A stretch of DNA of 64,000 nt from Sinomonas susongensis (GTDB taxonomy: Bacteria > Actinomycetota > Actinomycetes > Actinomycetales > Micrococcaceae). Under the pieces are notes generated by a model, which worked only from the letters and a program-made list of their open reading frames with translations, was not told the origin of the DNA and did no database searches. Below are positions 40,846 through 49,317 of the stretch, one piece after another. The stretch's first letter is position 1; each line of letters opens with the position of its first letter. Position numbers and translations under genes: made by a program. Location of the stretch: NCBI RefSeq assembly GCF_005877005.1, contig NZ_SSNH01000008.1, positions 172,761 to 236,760 of the forward strand, written 5' to 3'.

Positions 40846-41796
40846 TCACTGCCCGTACGGGTTGCCGAAGGACCGCGGGGGCCCGGAATAAGGATTGTTG
40901 AACTGGTTCTGGTTGTCGAGGTAGGCAGAGACGGGCCGGCGGAACAGGACGACGATCGACGCGATGGCAAGCGCGATGGTGAGAAGCGCCAAGAAGCCGC
41001 TCCCGAAGAAGCTGAGGATCGAGAGGCCCAGGAACACGGTGGCGAGGATGCGGCTCCAGCGGCGCCCGCGGCGGAGGAAGACGGCGGACACGGCGAGCAC
41101 GATGGCGTTGATCACCGCTCCCGCGAAGAGCACCCACAGGAAGATCAGGACGTACTGACGGAACTTCTCGGGGGAGAGGGCCGGGCCCGTCGCCTCCTGC
41201 GAGTACACGTTCTGGAGCGCCGAGAGATTGTTGGACGTGATCGCGAGTCCGAAGATGCCGACGAGCACCTCGACGATGGCGGTCGCGATGATGAGCCAGA
41301 ACGCGACCGTGACGGCGGACTGCTGGGCGCTGGGCGGAGGGGTCTCGTAGCCGAAGGGGCCCCCCGCCGGCGACCCGTACGGGGTGTTGCCGTACTGAGG
41401 CTGGTTGTTTTGGGGAGCCTGGCTGTATTGGGGGCCCTGGCCGTACTGCGGCGCCTGGCCATATTGCGGCGCCTGGCCGTACTGGGGCGGCTGGCCGTAG
41501 TGAGGCTGCTGGCCGTACTGGCTCGGTTGGCCGTACTGCGGCGGCTGCTGGTCGTGGTGCCCTGCCTCGGGAGACTGGGGCCCGGGAGACTGGGGCCCTG
41601 GAGTCTGGGTCCCTGGAGTCTGGGGCCCGGGCGCGTACTGGCCGAAGCGGGGCGCCGGGCGGGGCTGGTCGGCCCCGGTGCCGGCATTTCCAGCTCCGGA
41701 TTCCGCTCCCTCGGGCCCCGTTCCCTCTAGCCCCGAGCTCTCGCGGCTCGCGTCGTCGTCCCGCGGGCGCTCGGGCTGCTGTGGGGGGTTGCTCAT
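40846..41796 (-). CDS. Membrane protein with long YGQ-rich N-terminal tail
   Basis: The 316-residue protein has about 165 disordered N-terminal residues, first with PGPQ/PGTQTP repeats and then with about nine QYGQ-type repeats (PPQYGQAPQYGQ). Four membrane helices follow (VAFWLIIATAIVEVLVGIFG; VLIFLWVLFAGAVINAIVLA; ILATVFLGLSILSFFGSGF; LALLTIALAIASIVVLF). GGAGGAC fixes the start at 41796. Such Gln/Tyr/Pro-rich tails are common in actinobacterial membrane proteins and may mediate protein contacts at the inner face. No function is assigned. Confidence 0.75.
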   Translation of the reverse strand: MSNPPQQPERPRDDDASRESSGLEGTGPEGAESGAGNAGTGADQPRPAPRFGQYAPGPQTPGTQTPGPQSPGPQSPEAGHHDQQPPQYGQPSQYGQQPHYGQPPQYGQAPQYGQAPQYGQGPQYSQAPQNNQPQYGNTPYGSPAGGPFGYETPPPSAQQSAVTVAFWLIIATAIVEVLVGIFGLAITSNNLSALQNVYSQEATGPALSPEKFRQYVLIFLWVLFAGAVINAIVLAVSAVFLRRGRRWSRILATVFLGLSILSFFGSGFLALLTIALAIASIVVLFRRPVSAYLDNQNQFNNPYSGPPRSFGNPYGQ

Positions 41797-41954
41797 GGCT
41801 CGTCCTCCGCTCGGCGAATACGGAGCGGCCACTGTTCCGTCCCCGCACTGCCCACCATACCGGCATGTACCGCGCAAAAGCGTGGATTCTCGCGGCCGAT
41901 ATCCGCCTCCAGCGAGCCCCGCGATCCATCTCGAGCGCAGTGCGGAGCACGGCA

Positions 41955-41992
41955 AAGCCCCGCCCGATGAGCAGTTGCTCGGGGCGGGGCTT
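41955..41992 (-). terminator. Terminator downstream of the YceI gene
   Basis: AAGCCCCGCCC (41955-41965) pairs perfectly with GGGCGGGGCTT (41982-41992); the loop contains a nested GAGCA/TGCTC stem. On the minus strand the stem is followed by TTG after CTT. It lies 62 bases beyond the YceI stop codon. Confidence 0.7.
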
Positions 41993-42053
41993 CGTCGTGG
42001 AATCTACAGGGCGTGGGCGCTCGTCGCGGCCCGGGCCCTGATCGGTATGAGGC

Positions 42054-42602
42054 CTAGGCCTGGGGAGCCGTGAAGGCGAGGTCGAGGGAGATGACGACCT
42101 TGTCGCTCACGAGCACGCCACCGGCTTCGAGCGCCGCGTTCCAGGTGAGGCCGAACTCCTTGCGGGAGATCGTGGTCTCGCCGGAGATGCCGGCGCGGGT
42201 GACTCCGAAGGGGTCGACGGCAACGCCGTTGAACTCGGTCTCGATCGTGATCTGCTGGGTGACGCCCTTGATGGTGAGGTTGCCCGTGACGTCGTACGAC
42301 TCGCCGTTGTGCTCGATGGCGGTCGAGACGAACGTCATCTCGGGGTATTCCTCGACGTCGAAGAAGTCCGGACCCTTGACGTGGCCGTCGCGGTTCGCGT
42401 CGGCGGAGTCGAAGGAGGCGGTCTTCACCGTTGCCTCCACGCGGGTCTCGGCGAGGCTCTGGCCGACGTTGACCGTGGCCGCAGCATCGGTGAACTTGCC
42501 GCGGACCTTGCTGATGCCGGCGTGGCGGACGGTGAAGGCGATGTCGCTGTGGGCGATGTCGAGCGTCCAGACGCCCGTGGTGATGCCGGAGGGAACGGTC
42601 AT
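42054..42602 (-). CDS. YceI-family lipocalin-like protein
   Basis: The 182-residue protein is a single YceI domain: GVWTLDIAHSDIAFTVRHAGISKVRGKF at the start and GNLTIKGVTQQITI, then GLTWNAALEAGGVLVSD near the end. The fold is a lipocalin-like barrel that holds a long isoprenoid or lipid. No signal peptide is present, so it should be cytoplasmic. ATG 42602 has AAGGAG eight bases upstream. A MarR-type palindrome lies 33 bases upstream of the start codon, suggesting ligand-responsive repression. Confidence 0.9.
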   Translation of the reverse strand: MTVPSGITTGVWTLDIAHSDIAFTVRHAGISKVRGKFTDAAATVNVGQSLAETRVEATVKTASFDSADANRDGHVKGPDFFDVEEYPEMTFVSTAIEHNGESYDVTGNLTIKGVTQQITIETEFNGVAVDPFGVTRAGISGETTISRKEFGLTWNAALEAGGVLVSDKVVISLDLAFTAPQA

Positions 42603-42634
42603 GTCGGTCTCCTTGAGGGTTGATGTCGTCAGGT

Positions 42635-42650
42635 GGTTGAAGTATCAACC
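42635..42650 (-). promoter_or_regulatory. Palindrome upstream of yceI, MarR-type operator candidate
   Basis: GGTTGAAGTATCAACC has perfect 6-bp arms around AGTA. A half-site-like GGTTGATG recurs at 42618. TTGA..TCAA arms are common in MarR-family operators. No marR gene is in the window. Confidence 0.5.
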
Positions 42651-42667
42651 AATGAGACCATCCTATC

Positions 42668-42681
42668 CATGCAAATGCATG
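42668..42681. promoter_or_regulatory. Second palindrome in the yceI/phosphatase gap
   Basis: CATGCAAATGCATG has perfect 6-bp arms around AA. The binding protein is unknown. Confidence 0.4.
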
Positions 42682-42691
42682 TTCTGCTACC

Positions 42692-42713
42692 CCCTGTGCG
42701 GGATCTCACAGGG
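42692..42713. promoter_or_regulatory. CRP/GlxR-like inverted repeat upstream of phosphatase-ccs cluster
   Basis: CCCTGTG (42692-42698) and CACAGGG (42707-42713) are perfect arms around eight bases. The inner part, TGTGCGGGATCTCACA, matches TGTGA-N6-TCACA with one mismatch, the pattern used by CRP/GlxR regulators. A TAGAAT -10-like box follows at 42748-42753. Confidence 0.45.
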
Positions 42714-42839
42714 AACTCACGGTTACGGAGAGTAGTTCTACTGCTCGTAGAATGAGATCGAGCCGTGGCACTCCGCTGTCCGCAGCCCGGAGTGCCGGAC
42801 GATTTCCCGCAGCCTCAACCATTTGAGAAACTGGATGCT

Positions 42840-43508
42840 ATGCCTTCTTCCACCGTCCATCTGTTGCGCCACGGCGAGGTCTACAACCCTGCAGGCGTGC
42901 TGTACGGCCGGCTTCCGGAGTTCCACCTCTCCGAGCGCGGCAGGAAGATGGCGGAACGCGTCGCCGAATACTTCGCAGAGCAGGCGCACGACGGCGCGCG
43001 CTTCGCCTACCTCGCGGCGTCGCCGCTCACACGTGCACAGGAGACGGTCGCTCCGACGGCCGCGATCCTCGGCCTCGACGTGGTTCGGGAGCCCCGCATC
43101 ATCGAGGCTGCGAACCACTTCGAGGGCCTGCGCGTCAATCGCAGCGAACTCGCGAAGCCGCGCCACTGGCCCTACCTCGTGAACCCGTTCCGCCCGTCCT
43201 GGGGGGAGCCGTACGAGCAGCAGGCCGCCCGCGTCCTTGCCGCTGTCGCCGACGCTGCGCGCGTCGCCGTCGACCGCGGCGGAGACGGCGCCGAGGCGAT
43301 CCTCGTGGCCCACCAGCTCCCCATCTGGGTGACGCGGCTCAAGGTCCAAGGCCGTCCCCTGTGGCACGATCCGCGAATGCGCGAGTGCACGCTCGCGTCC
43401 GTCACGAGCCTGACCGTCGACGCCGCAAGCGGCGCCGTCGTCGCACTCCGCTACACCGAACCCGCCGCCGAGCTGCTCCCGGGCGCCGCGACGACACCGG
43501 GGGCTTGA
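42840..43508 (+). CDS. Histidine phosphatase-family protein
   Basis: The 222-residue enzyme has the phosphoglycerate mutase-like RHG motif at the start (VHLLRHGEVYNPAG), a second arginine region (AASPLTRAQETVAPTA) and a late histidine (ILVAHQLPIWV). The substrate is unknown; in actinobacteria it commonly heads the tlpA-ccdA-resB-ccsB operon. ATG 42840 starts directly before the domain; an in-frame GTG at 42765 adds 25 residues without a binding site. It is followed by tlpA after five bases. Confidence 0.87.
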   Translation: MPSSTVHLLRHGEVYNPAGVLYGRLPEFHLSERGRKMAERVAEYFAEQAHDGARFAYLAASPLTRAQETVAPTAAILGLDVVREPRIIEAANHFEGLRVNRSELAKPRHWPYLVNPFRPSWGEPYEQQAARVLAAVADAARVAVDRGGDGAEAILVAHQLPIWVTRLKVQGRPLWHDPRMRECTLASVTSLTVDAASGAVVALRYTEPAAELLPGAATTPGA

Positions 43509-43513
43509 GGATC

Positions 43514-44128
43514 ATGGCCGCCCCAGATCCCACCCGGCGCAGCTTCCTCCGGCTCGCCGCCGCCGTCCCGGCTGCCGCGCTGTCCGTGGCCGCGCTCGCG
43601 GCATGCGCCTCGAACGACCCCTTGGCCGCACAGGCCCGGGCGGGCGACGACAAGAACTACGTGGCCGGCGACGGATCGGTGACGGAGTACGCGAATGACC
43701 AGCGCAAGCCGCCCATCGCCTTCACGGGCACCCTCTACGACGGCACCGCCGTTGACGCCAAGACCTTCGCCGGCCATGTGACCGTACTCAACTTCTGGTT
43801 CGCGGCGTGCGCCCCCTGCCGCGTCGAGGCGCCGTCGCTCAAGGAGCTCCACGACGAGTTCGCGCCCCAAGGCGTCGTCTTCTACGGGGTGAACCTGCGG
43901 GACGAGAAGGGCACGGCCCAGGCGTTCGAGCAGACTTTCGCCATCCCGTACCCGAGCTTCAACGACCAGGACGGGCGCGTGCTCCTCGCGGTCTCCGGGG
44001 TCGTGCCGCCGGGCGCGGTCCCCACGACGCTCGTGCTCGACAAGCAGGGCCGAGTCTCGGCGCGCATCCTGGGCGAGCTCGACAAGGGCACGCTCAAGTC
44101 GCTCATCCAGTCCGCGGCGGCCGCGTAG
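43514..44128 (+). CDS. TlpA/ResA-like thioredoxin lipoprotein
   Basis: The 204-residue protein has a twin-arginine-like signal RRSFLRLA followed by a hydrophobic stretch and lipobox LAAC, so it should be exported and lipid-anchored. The mature part is a thioredoxin fold with NFWFAACAPCRVEAPS (CxxC) and the cis-proline VPTTLVLD. It would reduce the CxxCH cysteines of apocytochrome c outside the membrane, receiving electrons from CcdA encoded next. GAGG precedes ATG 43514. The stop is one base from the ccdA start. Confidence 0.9.
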   Translation: MAAPDPTRRSFLRLAAAVPAAALSVAALAACASNDPLAAQARAGDDKNYVAGDGSVTEYANDQRKPPIAFTGTLYDGTAVDAKTFAGHVTVLNFWFAACAPCRVEAPSLKELHDEFAPQGVVFYGVNLRDEKGTAQAFEQTFAIPYPSFNDQDGRVLLAVSGVVPPGAVPTTLVLDKQGRVSARILGELDKGTLKSLIQSAAAA

Positions 44129-44129
44129 C

Positions 44130-44882
44130 GTGGGCGGGAACGGTTTCAGCGACGCCGTCCTCAACGGCTCCCTCCTGCTCGCGGTGCCGGTGGCACTGCT
44201 CGCGGGCTTCGTCTCGTTCGTCTCGCCGTGCGTCCTGCCCCTCGTCCCCGGCTACCTCGGCTATGTGACGGGTCTGACCGGCGTCGACCTCGAGAAGCAG
44301 AAACGCGGCCGCATGGTCTCCGGGATCGGGCTGTTCGTGCTCGGGTTCACAGCGGTGTTCGTTGCGACGGGCGCGGTCTTCGGCCAGCTCGGCGCGTGGC
44401 TCGCCATCTCGTCGTCGTGGCTCACGCGCGTGCTGGGAATCGTCGTCGTCCTCATGGGCATCGTGTTCATGGGCGGCCTCGGGATCTTCCAGCGGGAGGC
44501 GCGCGTGCACGTCAAGGTGCCGTCGGGCCTCTGGGGGGCGCCGCTCCTCGGGGTGACGTTCGGCCTCGGCTGGGTCCCATGCATCGGCCCGACCCTCGCC
44601 GCCGTGCAGCTCCTGGCCTTCACCAACGGCGCCACCGCGTACAAGGGGGCGCTCCTCACGTTCGTGTACTGCCTCGGGCTCGGGGTCCCCTTCCTGCTCA
44701 TCGCGCTCGCGTTCCGCCGCGGAATGGGCGCGCTCAAGTTCTTCAAGCGTCACCGCCGGGCACTGCAGGCCTTCGGCGGCGGCATGCTGATCCTGATCGG
44801 CGTGCTGATGGTCTCCGGAGTGTGGAGCCAGTGGATCTCCCAGCTGCAGATCTGGATCGGAACCGTGAGGCTGCCCATCTGA
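44130..44882 (+). CDS. ccdA: Cytochrome c biogenesis transmembrane thiol transporter CcdA
   Basis: The 250-residue membrane protein has six predicted helices and the two conserved cysteine loops FVSPCVLPLVPGYLGYVTG and GLGWVPCIGPTLAAVQLL. CcdA moves electrons from cytoplasmic thioredoxin to the TlpA/ResA-type protein. GTG 44130 starts one base after tlpA, and the TGA overlaps the resB ATG by one base, so the whole cluster is translationally linked. Confidence 0.94.
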   Translation: MGGNGFSDAVLNGSLLLAVPVALLAGFVSFVSPCVLPLVPGYLGYVTGLTGVDLEKQKRGRMVSGIGLFVLGFTAVFVATGAVFGQLGAWLAISSSWLTRVLGIVVVLMGIVFMGGLGIFQREARVHVKVPSGLWGAPLLGVTFGLGWVPCIGPTLAAVQLLAFTNGATAYKGALLTFVYCLGLGVPFLLIALAFRRGMGALKFFKRHRRALQAFGGGMLILIGVLMVSGVWSQWISQLQIWIGTVRLPI

Positions 44883-46615
44883 TGACCCTCAAGACTCAGA
44901 ACGAGAAGACCCCCAAGGAGCCGCGCAAGCCGCGGCAGAGGGACCGGGAAGACGTCGCCGTGCCGGCGCTCGGCGTCCTCGGGATGCTGCGCTGGGCGTG
45001 GACCCAGCTCACGAGCATGAAGACCGCGCTCTTCCTGCTCCTCCTCCTCGCCGTGGCTGCGGTGCCCGGCTCGCTGTTCCCGCAGCGGCCCGTCAACCCG
45101 TCCCTTGTCACGCAGTACCTCAAGGACCACGCCGACTACGGGCCGATCCTCGACAAGCTCCAGATGTTCGACGTCTATTCGTCCGTCTGGTTCTCCGCGA
45201 TCTACCTGCTGCTGTTCATCTCGCTCATCGGCTGCGTGATCCCGCGGGCTATCGCGCACTGGAAGGCCTGGCGCTCGAAGCCGCCGCGGACGCCCGCACG
45301 GCTCTCCCGCCTGCCTGTCTACGGCACGCTTGTCGTGCCGTCGGAGCAGAGGCTGGGCGCGGAGGAGGCGGCGCGACAGGCGGCTACGGCGCTGAAGAAG
45401 CGCGGCTACCGAGTCGACCTGCGCCCCGCGACCGTCGACGGCGGGCCCGGCGGCAAGGCGGCCCTCGCCTCGGTGGGTGCCGAGCGAGGCTACCTGCGGG
45501 AGCTCGGGAACCTGTGCTTCCACACCGGCCTCATCGGCGTCCTCATCTCCATTGCGATCGGAGTGCTGTTCGGCTACAGCGGGCAGCGAACGCTTGTCGA
45601 GGGCGACACATTCGTGAACACGCTGGTCGGCTACGACCAGTTCAACCCGGGAACCGACTTCCAGTCCTCGTGGCTCGCGCCGTACTCGATCCAGCTCGAC
45701 AAGTTCGACGTCGTCTACGACCGGGAGTCGCCGGGCCACTTCGGCCAGCCGCTCGACTTCACGGCGCACCTCACGACGAAGGACTCCCCGGGTGCCGCCC
45801 CCAAGCAGCAGGACCTCAAGGTCAACGACCCGGTGAGCATCGGCGGAACGGACGTCTACCTCGTGGGCAACGGCTACGCGCCTGTCGTGACCGTCCGCGG
45901 CGGCGACGGAAAGATCGCCTACCAGGGCCCGATCCCATCGCTTCCGACCGACACCGTCTACACGTCGACCCTTGTGGTGAAGGCGCCCGACGCGAAGCCC
46001 ACCCAGCTCGGCTTCGTCGGATTCTTCCTCCCCACCGCAGTCAAGGACTCCAACGGCGTCGCGTACAGCGCAGACCCCGACCCGCTGGCCCCTCAGCTCA
46101 ACCTCAACTCCTACGTGGGCAACCTGGGCCTCGACAAGGGGTCCCCGCAGAGCGTCTACGCGCTCGACGTCTCCAAGCTCACGCAGGTCAACGGGCGCGA
46201 CAAGCCCGCGGGCGGCATCGTCCTCAACGCGGGGCAGTCCTACACGCTGCCCAACGGCCAGGGATCGATCAGCTTCGACGGACTCAAGCGCTACGTAGCG
46301 CTCGACGTCCATCACAACCCCGGCCAGGTGTGGGCGCTCGGCTTTGCGCTGTTCTCCCTCGCCGGCCTCATTGCCTCGCTCTTCGTGCCGCGTCGCCGCG
46401 TCTGGCTGCGGTTCGGAGACCACGAGGACGGACGCACCATGGTCGAGTACGGGCTCCTGGCCCGTGGCGAAGACCACGGACTCGCAGGGGAGGGCAAGGC
46501 GCTTCGCGCCGCGCTCGCGAAGTCGTGGGATCTCGCCGATCCGGTCTCCGGCGCTCCGGGAGAAGCCGGGCAGGCGCAGAATAGGACTCAGTCAACCTCA
46601 GGGAAGGGCTCGTGA
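44882..46615 (+). CDS. resB: ResB/Ccs1 cytochrome c maturation protein
   Basis: The 577-residue protein forms the System II haem-delivery complex with CcsB. Helices near residues 45-65, 100-125 and 210-235 (LGNLCFHTGLIGVLISIAIGV) and a last one near 475-495 frame a large external domain of about 240 residues. The ResB family glycine and histidine positions (LCFHTG) are present. ATG 44882 overlaps the ccdA stop; longer frames upstream are ccdA shadows. The GTG of ccsB overlaps its stop. Confidence 0.93.
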   Translation: MTLKTQNEKTPKEPRKPRQRDREDVAVPALGVLGMLRWAWTQLTSMKTALFLLLLLAVAAVPGSLFPQRPVNPSLVTQYLKDHADYGPILDKLQMFDVYSSVWFSAIYLLLFISLIGCVIPRAIAHWKAWRSKPPRTPARLSRLPVYGTLVVPSEQRLGAEEAARQAATALKKRGYRVDLRPATVDGGPGGKAALASVGAERGYLRELGNLCFHTGLIGVLISIAIGVLFGYSGQRTLVEGDTFVNTLVGYDQFNPGTDFQSSWLAPYSIQLDKFDVVYDRESPGHFGQPLDFTAHLTTKDSPGAAPKQQDLKVNDPVSIGGTDVYLVGNGYAPVVTVRGGDGKIAYQGPIPSLPTDTVYTSTLVVKAPDAKPTQLGFVGFFLPTAVKDSNGVAYSADPDPLAPQLNLNSYVGNLGLDKGSPQSVYALDVSKLTQVNGRDKPAGGIVLNAGQSYTLPNGQGSISFDGLKRYVALDVHHNPGQVWALGFALFSLAGLIASLFVPRRRVWLRFGDHEDGRTMVEYGLLARGEDHGLAGEGKALRAALAKSWDLADPVSGAPGEAGQAQNRTQSTSGKGS

Positions 46616-47697
46616 TGCTCCCCATCAACCAGACCCTCGGCTCGTACAGTGAGCTCTTCATGCTGCTCGCTGCCGGGACGTACGTCGTGGCCTTCCTCGC
46701 GTTCGCGTGGGACATGGCCACCAGCGGGAAGACCGGCCAGCGTGACGCCGGGCGCCTCGCCGAAAGCAAGGCTGCCTCGGCCAAGGTGCCAGCCATGGCG
46801 GGTGCCAGCGCGGCCGCGTCGTCGGCCTCGGCGGGAGGTGCCGACGACGCCGGACGCCGAGTTGCGTCGTCGTCCGCGGTCCCGTCGAAGGGCGCGACCG
46901 TCGCGGACCCGGGCCTCGGCTACACGACGCGCCGCAATGCGGCCCGTATCGGCGTCGCCCTCAGCATCCTCGGCCTGCTGATCCACGGGGCCGGCGTCGT
47001 GACGCGCGGCATTGCCGCCGACCGCGTCCCCTGGGGCAACATGTACGAGTTCTGCACCACCGGTGCCTTCCTCGTCGTCGCCGTCTTCCTCCTGACGCTC
47101 ATCAAGCGCGACCTCCGGTTCCTGGGCACCTTCGTGCTCGGCCTCGCCGTGGTCATGATGGTCGCCGCGGCCGTCGCGTTCTGGACCCCCGTCGGCCACC
47201 TCGTCCCGGCCCTCCAGAGCTACTGGCTCGTGATCCACGTTTCGATCGCCGTCCTCTCCTCGGCGCTCTTCACCCTCACGTTCTCGATGGGCGTGCTCCA
47301 GCTCGTCCAGGCCCGCCGCGAGTCCCGGATCGCGGCCGGCGGCGCCGACCAGGGCGGGTTCCTCGGGCTCGTGCCGAGCGCCCTCACGCTCGAGACGCTC
47401 AGCTACCGCATCAACACGATCGCGTTCGTAGGGTGGACCCTCACGGTCATGTTCGGCTCCATCTGGGCCGAGAAGGCCTGGGGCCGCTTCTGGGGCTGGG
47501 ACACGAAGGAAGTGTGGAGCTTCGTCATCTGGGTCGTCTACGCCGCCTACCTGCACGCCCGGGCGACCCGCGGCTGGACCGGCACACGGGCCGCATGGCT
47601 CTCGATCGTCGGCTACCTGTGCGTGATCTTCAACTTCACGGTCGTGAACATGTACTTCTCGGGCCTCCACTCGTACGCGGGGCTGCCGACGTCGTAG
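46612..47697 (+). CDS. ccsB: CcsB/ResC cytochrome c assembly protein
   Basis: The 361-residue haem handling protein has about eight membrane helices and the WWD-type haem motif WGRFWGWDTKEVWSFVIW near residue 290, with external histidines around it. It attaches haem to apocytochromes with ResB. A low-complexity loop of about 60 residues (Ala/Ser/Gly-rich, residues 45-100) after the first helix is long for the family. Either GTG 46612, overlapping the resB stop, or ATG 46615 starts it. The operon ends here. Confidence 0.94.
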   Translation: MMLPINQTLGSYSELFMLLAAGTYVVAFLAFAWDMATSGKTGQRDAGRLAESKAASAKVPAMAGASAAASSASAGGADDAGRRVASSSAVPSKGATVADPGLGYTTRRNAARIGVALSILGLLIHGAGVVTRGIAADRVPWGNMYEFCTTGAFLVVAVFLLTLIKRDLRFLGTFVLGLAVVMMVAAAVAFWTPVGHLVPALQSYWLVIHVSIAVLSSALFTLTFSMGVLQLVQARRESRIAAGGADQGGFLGLVPSALTLETLSYRINTIAFVGWTLTVMFGSIWAEKAWGRFWGWDTKEVWSFVIWVVYAAYLHARATRGWTGTRAAWLSIVGYLCVIFNFTVVNMYFSGLHSYAGLPTS

Positions 47698-47708
47698 CGG
47701 ATTTCAGA

Positions 47709-47730
47709 GCCTGCGCAGGATTTCGCAGGC
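47709..47730. terminator. Weak hairpin between convergent ccsB and PLDc_N genes
   Basis: GCCTGCG (47709-47715) and CGCAGGC (47724-47730) flank an eight-base loop. There is no T run, so it is only a possible terminator. Confidence 0.35.
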
Positions 47731-47741
47731 CGTGGGTTATT

Positions 47742-48008
47742 TCACAGCCCGCGCAGGAAGTCGGGGTCGTCGTCCGGAGCCACCGGGCGCCGGCCCCCTC
47801 TGTTTCCACCCGCATTGGGCGGTGCTGCGCGGCGCGGCCTACCGAAGATGAACCAGAGGACGGTTCCGAGGGCGGGCAGCACCGTGATCAGGAACCAAGC
47901 CGCCTTCGGGAGACCACCGCGGACGGCTGCGCGGTCGGCCATCGCGCAGTCGACCATGGCGTAGAGCCAGGCGGCCAGAACCGCGATGACGGGCAGAAGG
48001 CGGGCCAT
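47742..48008 (-). CDS. Small membrane protein with PLDc_N domain
   Basis: The 88-residue protein has two membrane helices (LLPVIAVLAAWLYAMVDCAM and AWFLITVLPALGTVLWFIFG) joined by a short loop, the PLD nuclease N-terminal pattern, and a disordered arginine/proline tail. Stand-alone PLDc_N proteins are frequent beside menaquinone genes in actinobacteria, and their function is unknown. It is divergent from the DUF4229 gene, with overlapping promoter sequences between 48009 and 48033. Confidence 0.82.
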   Translation of the reverse strand: MARLLPVIAVLAAWLYAMVDCAMADRAAVRGGLPKAAWFLITVLPALGTVLWFIFGRPRRAAPPNAGGNRGGRRPVAPDDDPDFLRGL

Positions 48009-48021
48009 GCCTCCATTTTAG

Positions 48022-48027
48022 TAAACT
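48022..48027 (+). promoter_or_regulatory. -10 element (TAAACT) of the DUF4229 gene, leaderless type
   Basis: TAAACT ends six bases before GTG 48034. The same stretch read on the other strand gives TTTACT, a possible -10 for the divergent gene. Confidence 0.5.
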
Positions 48028-48033
48028 TGACCA

Positions 48034-48351
48034 GTGGCATTCCTGAAGTACTCCCTCGTCCGTGCAGCCCTCTTCGTGGTTCCGTTCGTCGTCTTCCTGC
48101 TGCTCGGCATCGGTGGGGTCCTCTCGGCCGTCTACGCGTGCATCATCGCGTTTGCGGTGAGCTTCCTCTTCCTTCACGGGCAGAGGAATGCCGCCGCGGG
48201 GGATGTCAGCGACGTCTTCGGAGGCCGCAAGAAGGTCCGTGCCCGCCGAGAGGTGGAGGACGCTGAAGCCGAGGACGCGATCGACGAGGCTCAGCGCTCC
48301 GACGAGGAGTATCCGGAGTTCCACGCCCCGGACTCCGAGAAGGACAACTGA
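48034..48351 (+). CDS. DUF4229 membrane protein
   Basis: The 105-residue protein has two tightly spaced membrane helices (LVRAALFVVPFVVFLLLGIG and VYACIIAFAVSFLFL), then an acidic, charged tail (GGRKKVRARREVEDAEAEDA). This is the DUF4229 layout, confined largely to actinobacteria and commonly found between cytochrome c maturation and menaquinone genes. Function is unknown. It converges on menA. Confidence 0.8.
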   Translation: MAFLKYSLVRAALFVVPFVVFLLLGIGGVLSAVYACIIAFAVSFLFLHGQRNAAAGDVSDVFGGRKKVRARREVEDAEAEDAIDEAQRSDEEYPEFHAPDSEKDN

Positions 48352-48392
48352 GCGGAGCTGCCTGAGCGCCGGCTGCGTCAGCGCGGCGCTGC

Positions 48393-49271
48393 TTATGCGC
48401 GCCCGAGCACCGCGGCCACTCCGAACAGCACACTGAAGCCGAGGTTGATGAAGCCGGTCTGCTGGAGCACGGGGATGAGCCCCGGCCCGGCCGTCCCTGA
48501 GAGCATCGTCCGCGAAGGCGCGATGGCGGCGGGAATGAGCACGAGCACGAGCAGCATCCACGGGTTCGCGGGGGCGAGGAGCACGGCCGCGAGGATGGCG
48601 ACGCCCAGCATTGCTGGGTAGGAACGCCGGGCGGCGGTGTCGCCGAGCCGGACGGCGAGGGTGTGCTTCCCTGCGATGCGGTCGGTGGGAATGTCCCGCA
48701 CGTTGTTGGCCATGAGCAGCGCGTCCGCGATGAGGCCCGTCGCGACCGCACCCGCCCATGCTGCCCCGCTGAGCGTGAGCGCCTGGGTGTACGTCGTGCC
48801 CAGTGTGGCGACGAGGCCGAAGAACACGAAGACGAACAGGTCCCCGAGGCCGAGATAGCCGTACGGCCGTTTGCCGCCCGTGTAGCCCCACGCGGCGAGC
48901 ACCGATAGCGCGCCGACGATGATGAGCCACCAGGTCCCCGAGAGCGCGACGAGCACGAGCCCGAACACGGCCGCGGCGCCGAAGGAGAGGAACGCCGCCC
49001 GCTTCACGGCAGCCGGACTGGCGGCACCGCTGCCGACGAGCCGGAACGGGCCGACGCGCTCGTCGTCAGTCCCGCGGATGCCGTCCGAGTAGTCGTTGGC
49101 GTAGTTCACGCCGATCTGGAGCATGACGGAGACGAGCGCAGCGAGGAGCGCGTTGAGGGGCTTGAACGAGCCGAGGCCGTAGGCAGCGGCGCTGCCCACG
49201 ATGACGGGCGCGATGGCCATGGGAAGGGTCCGCGGGCGGGCGCCCTGGACCCACTGGGCGGTAGTTGCCAC
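48393..49271 (-). CDS. menA: 1,4-dihydroxy-2-naphthoate polyprenyltransferase
   Basis: The 292-residue UbiA-family enzyme attaches the polyprenyl chain to dihydroxynaphthoate in menaquinone synthesis. The two Asp-rich motifs are NYANDYSDGIRG and NNVRDIPTDRIAGKHTLAVRLG, and about eight membrane helices are visible. GTG 49271 follows AGGAACACTC; a longer frame to 49445 is the menE shadow. It lies 46 bases downstream of menE and in the same orientation. Confidence 0.93.
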   Translation of the reverse strand: MATTAQWVQGARPRTLPMAIAPVIVGSAAAYGLGSFKPLNALLAALVSVMLQIGVNYANDYSDGIRGTDDERVGPFRLVGSGAASPAAVKRAAFLSFGAAAVFGLVLVALSGTWWLIIVGALSVLAAWGYTGGKRPYGYLGLGDLFVFVFFGLVATLGTTYTQALTLSGAAWAGAVATGLIADALLMANNVRDIPTDRIAGKHTLAVRLGDTAARRSYPAMLGVAILAAVLLAPANPWMLLVLVLIPAAIAPSRTMLSGTAGPGLIPVLQQTGFINLGFSVLFGVAAVLGRA

Positions 49272-49317
49272 GAGTGTTCCTGAAGGTGTCGGTGTGATGG
49301 GGCAGGTTGAGCTGTTG

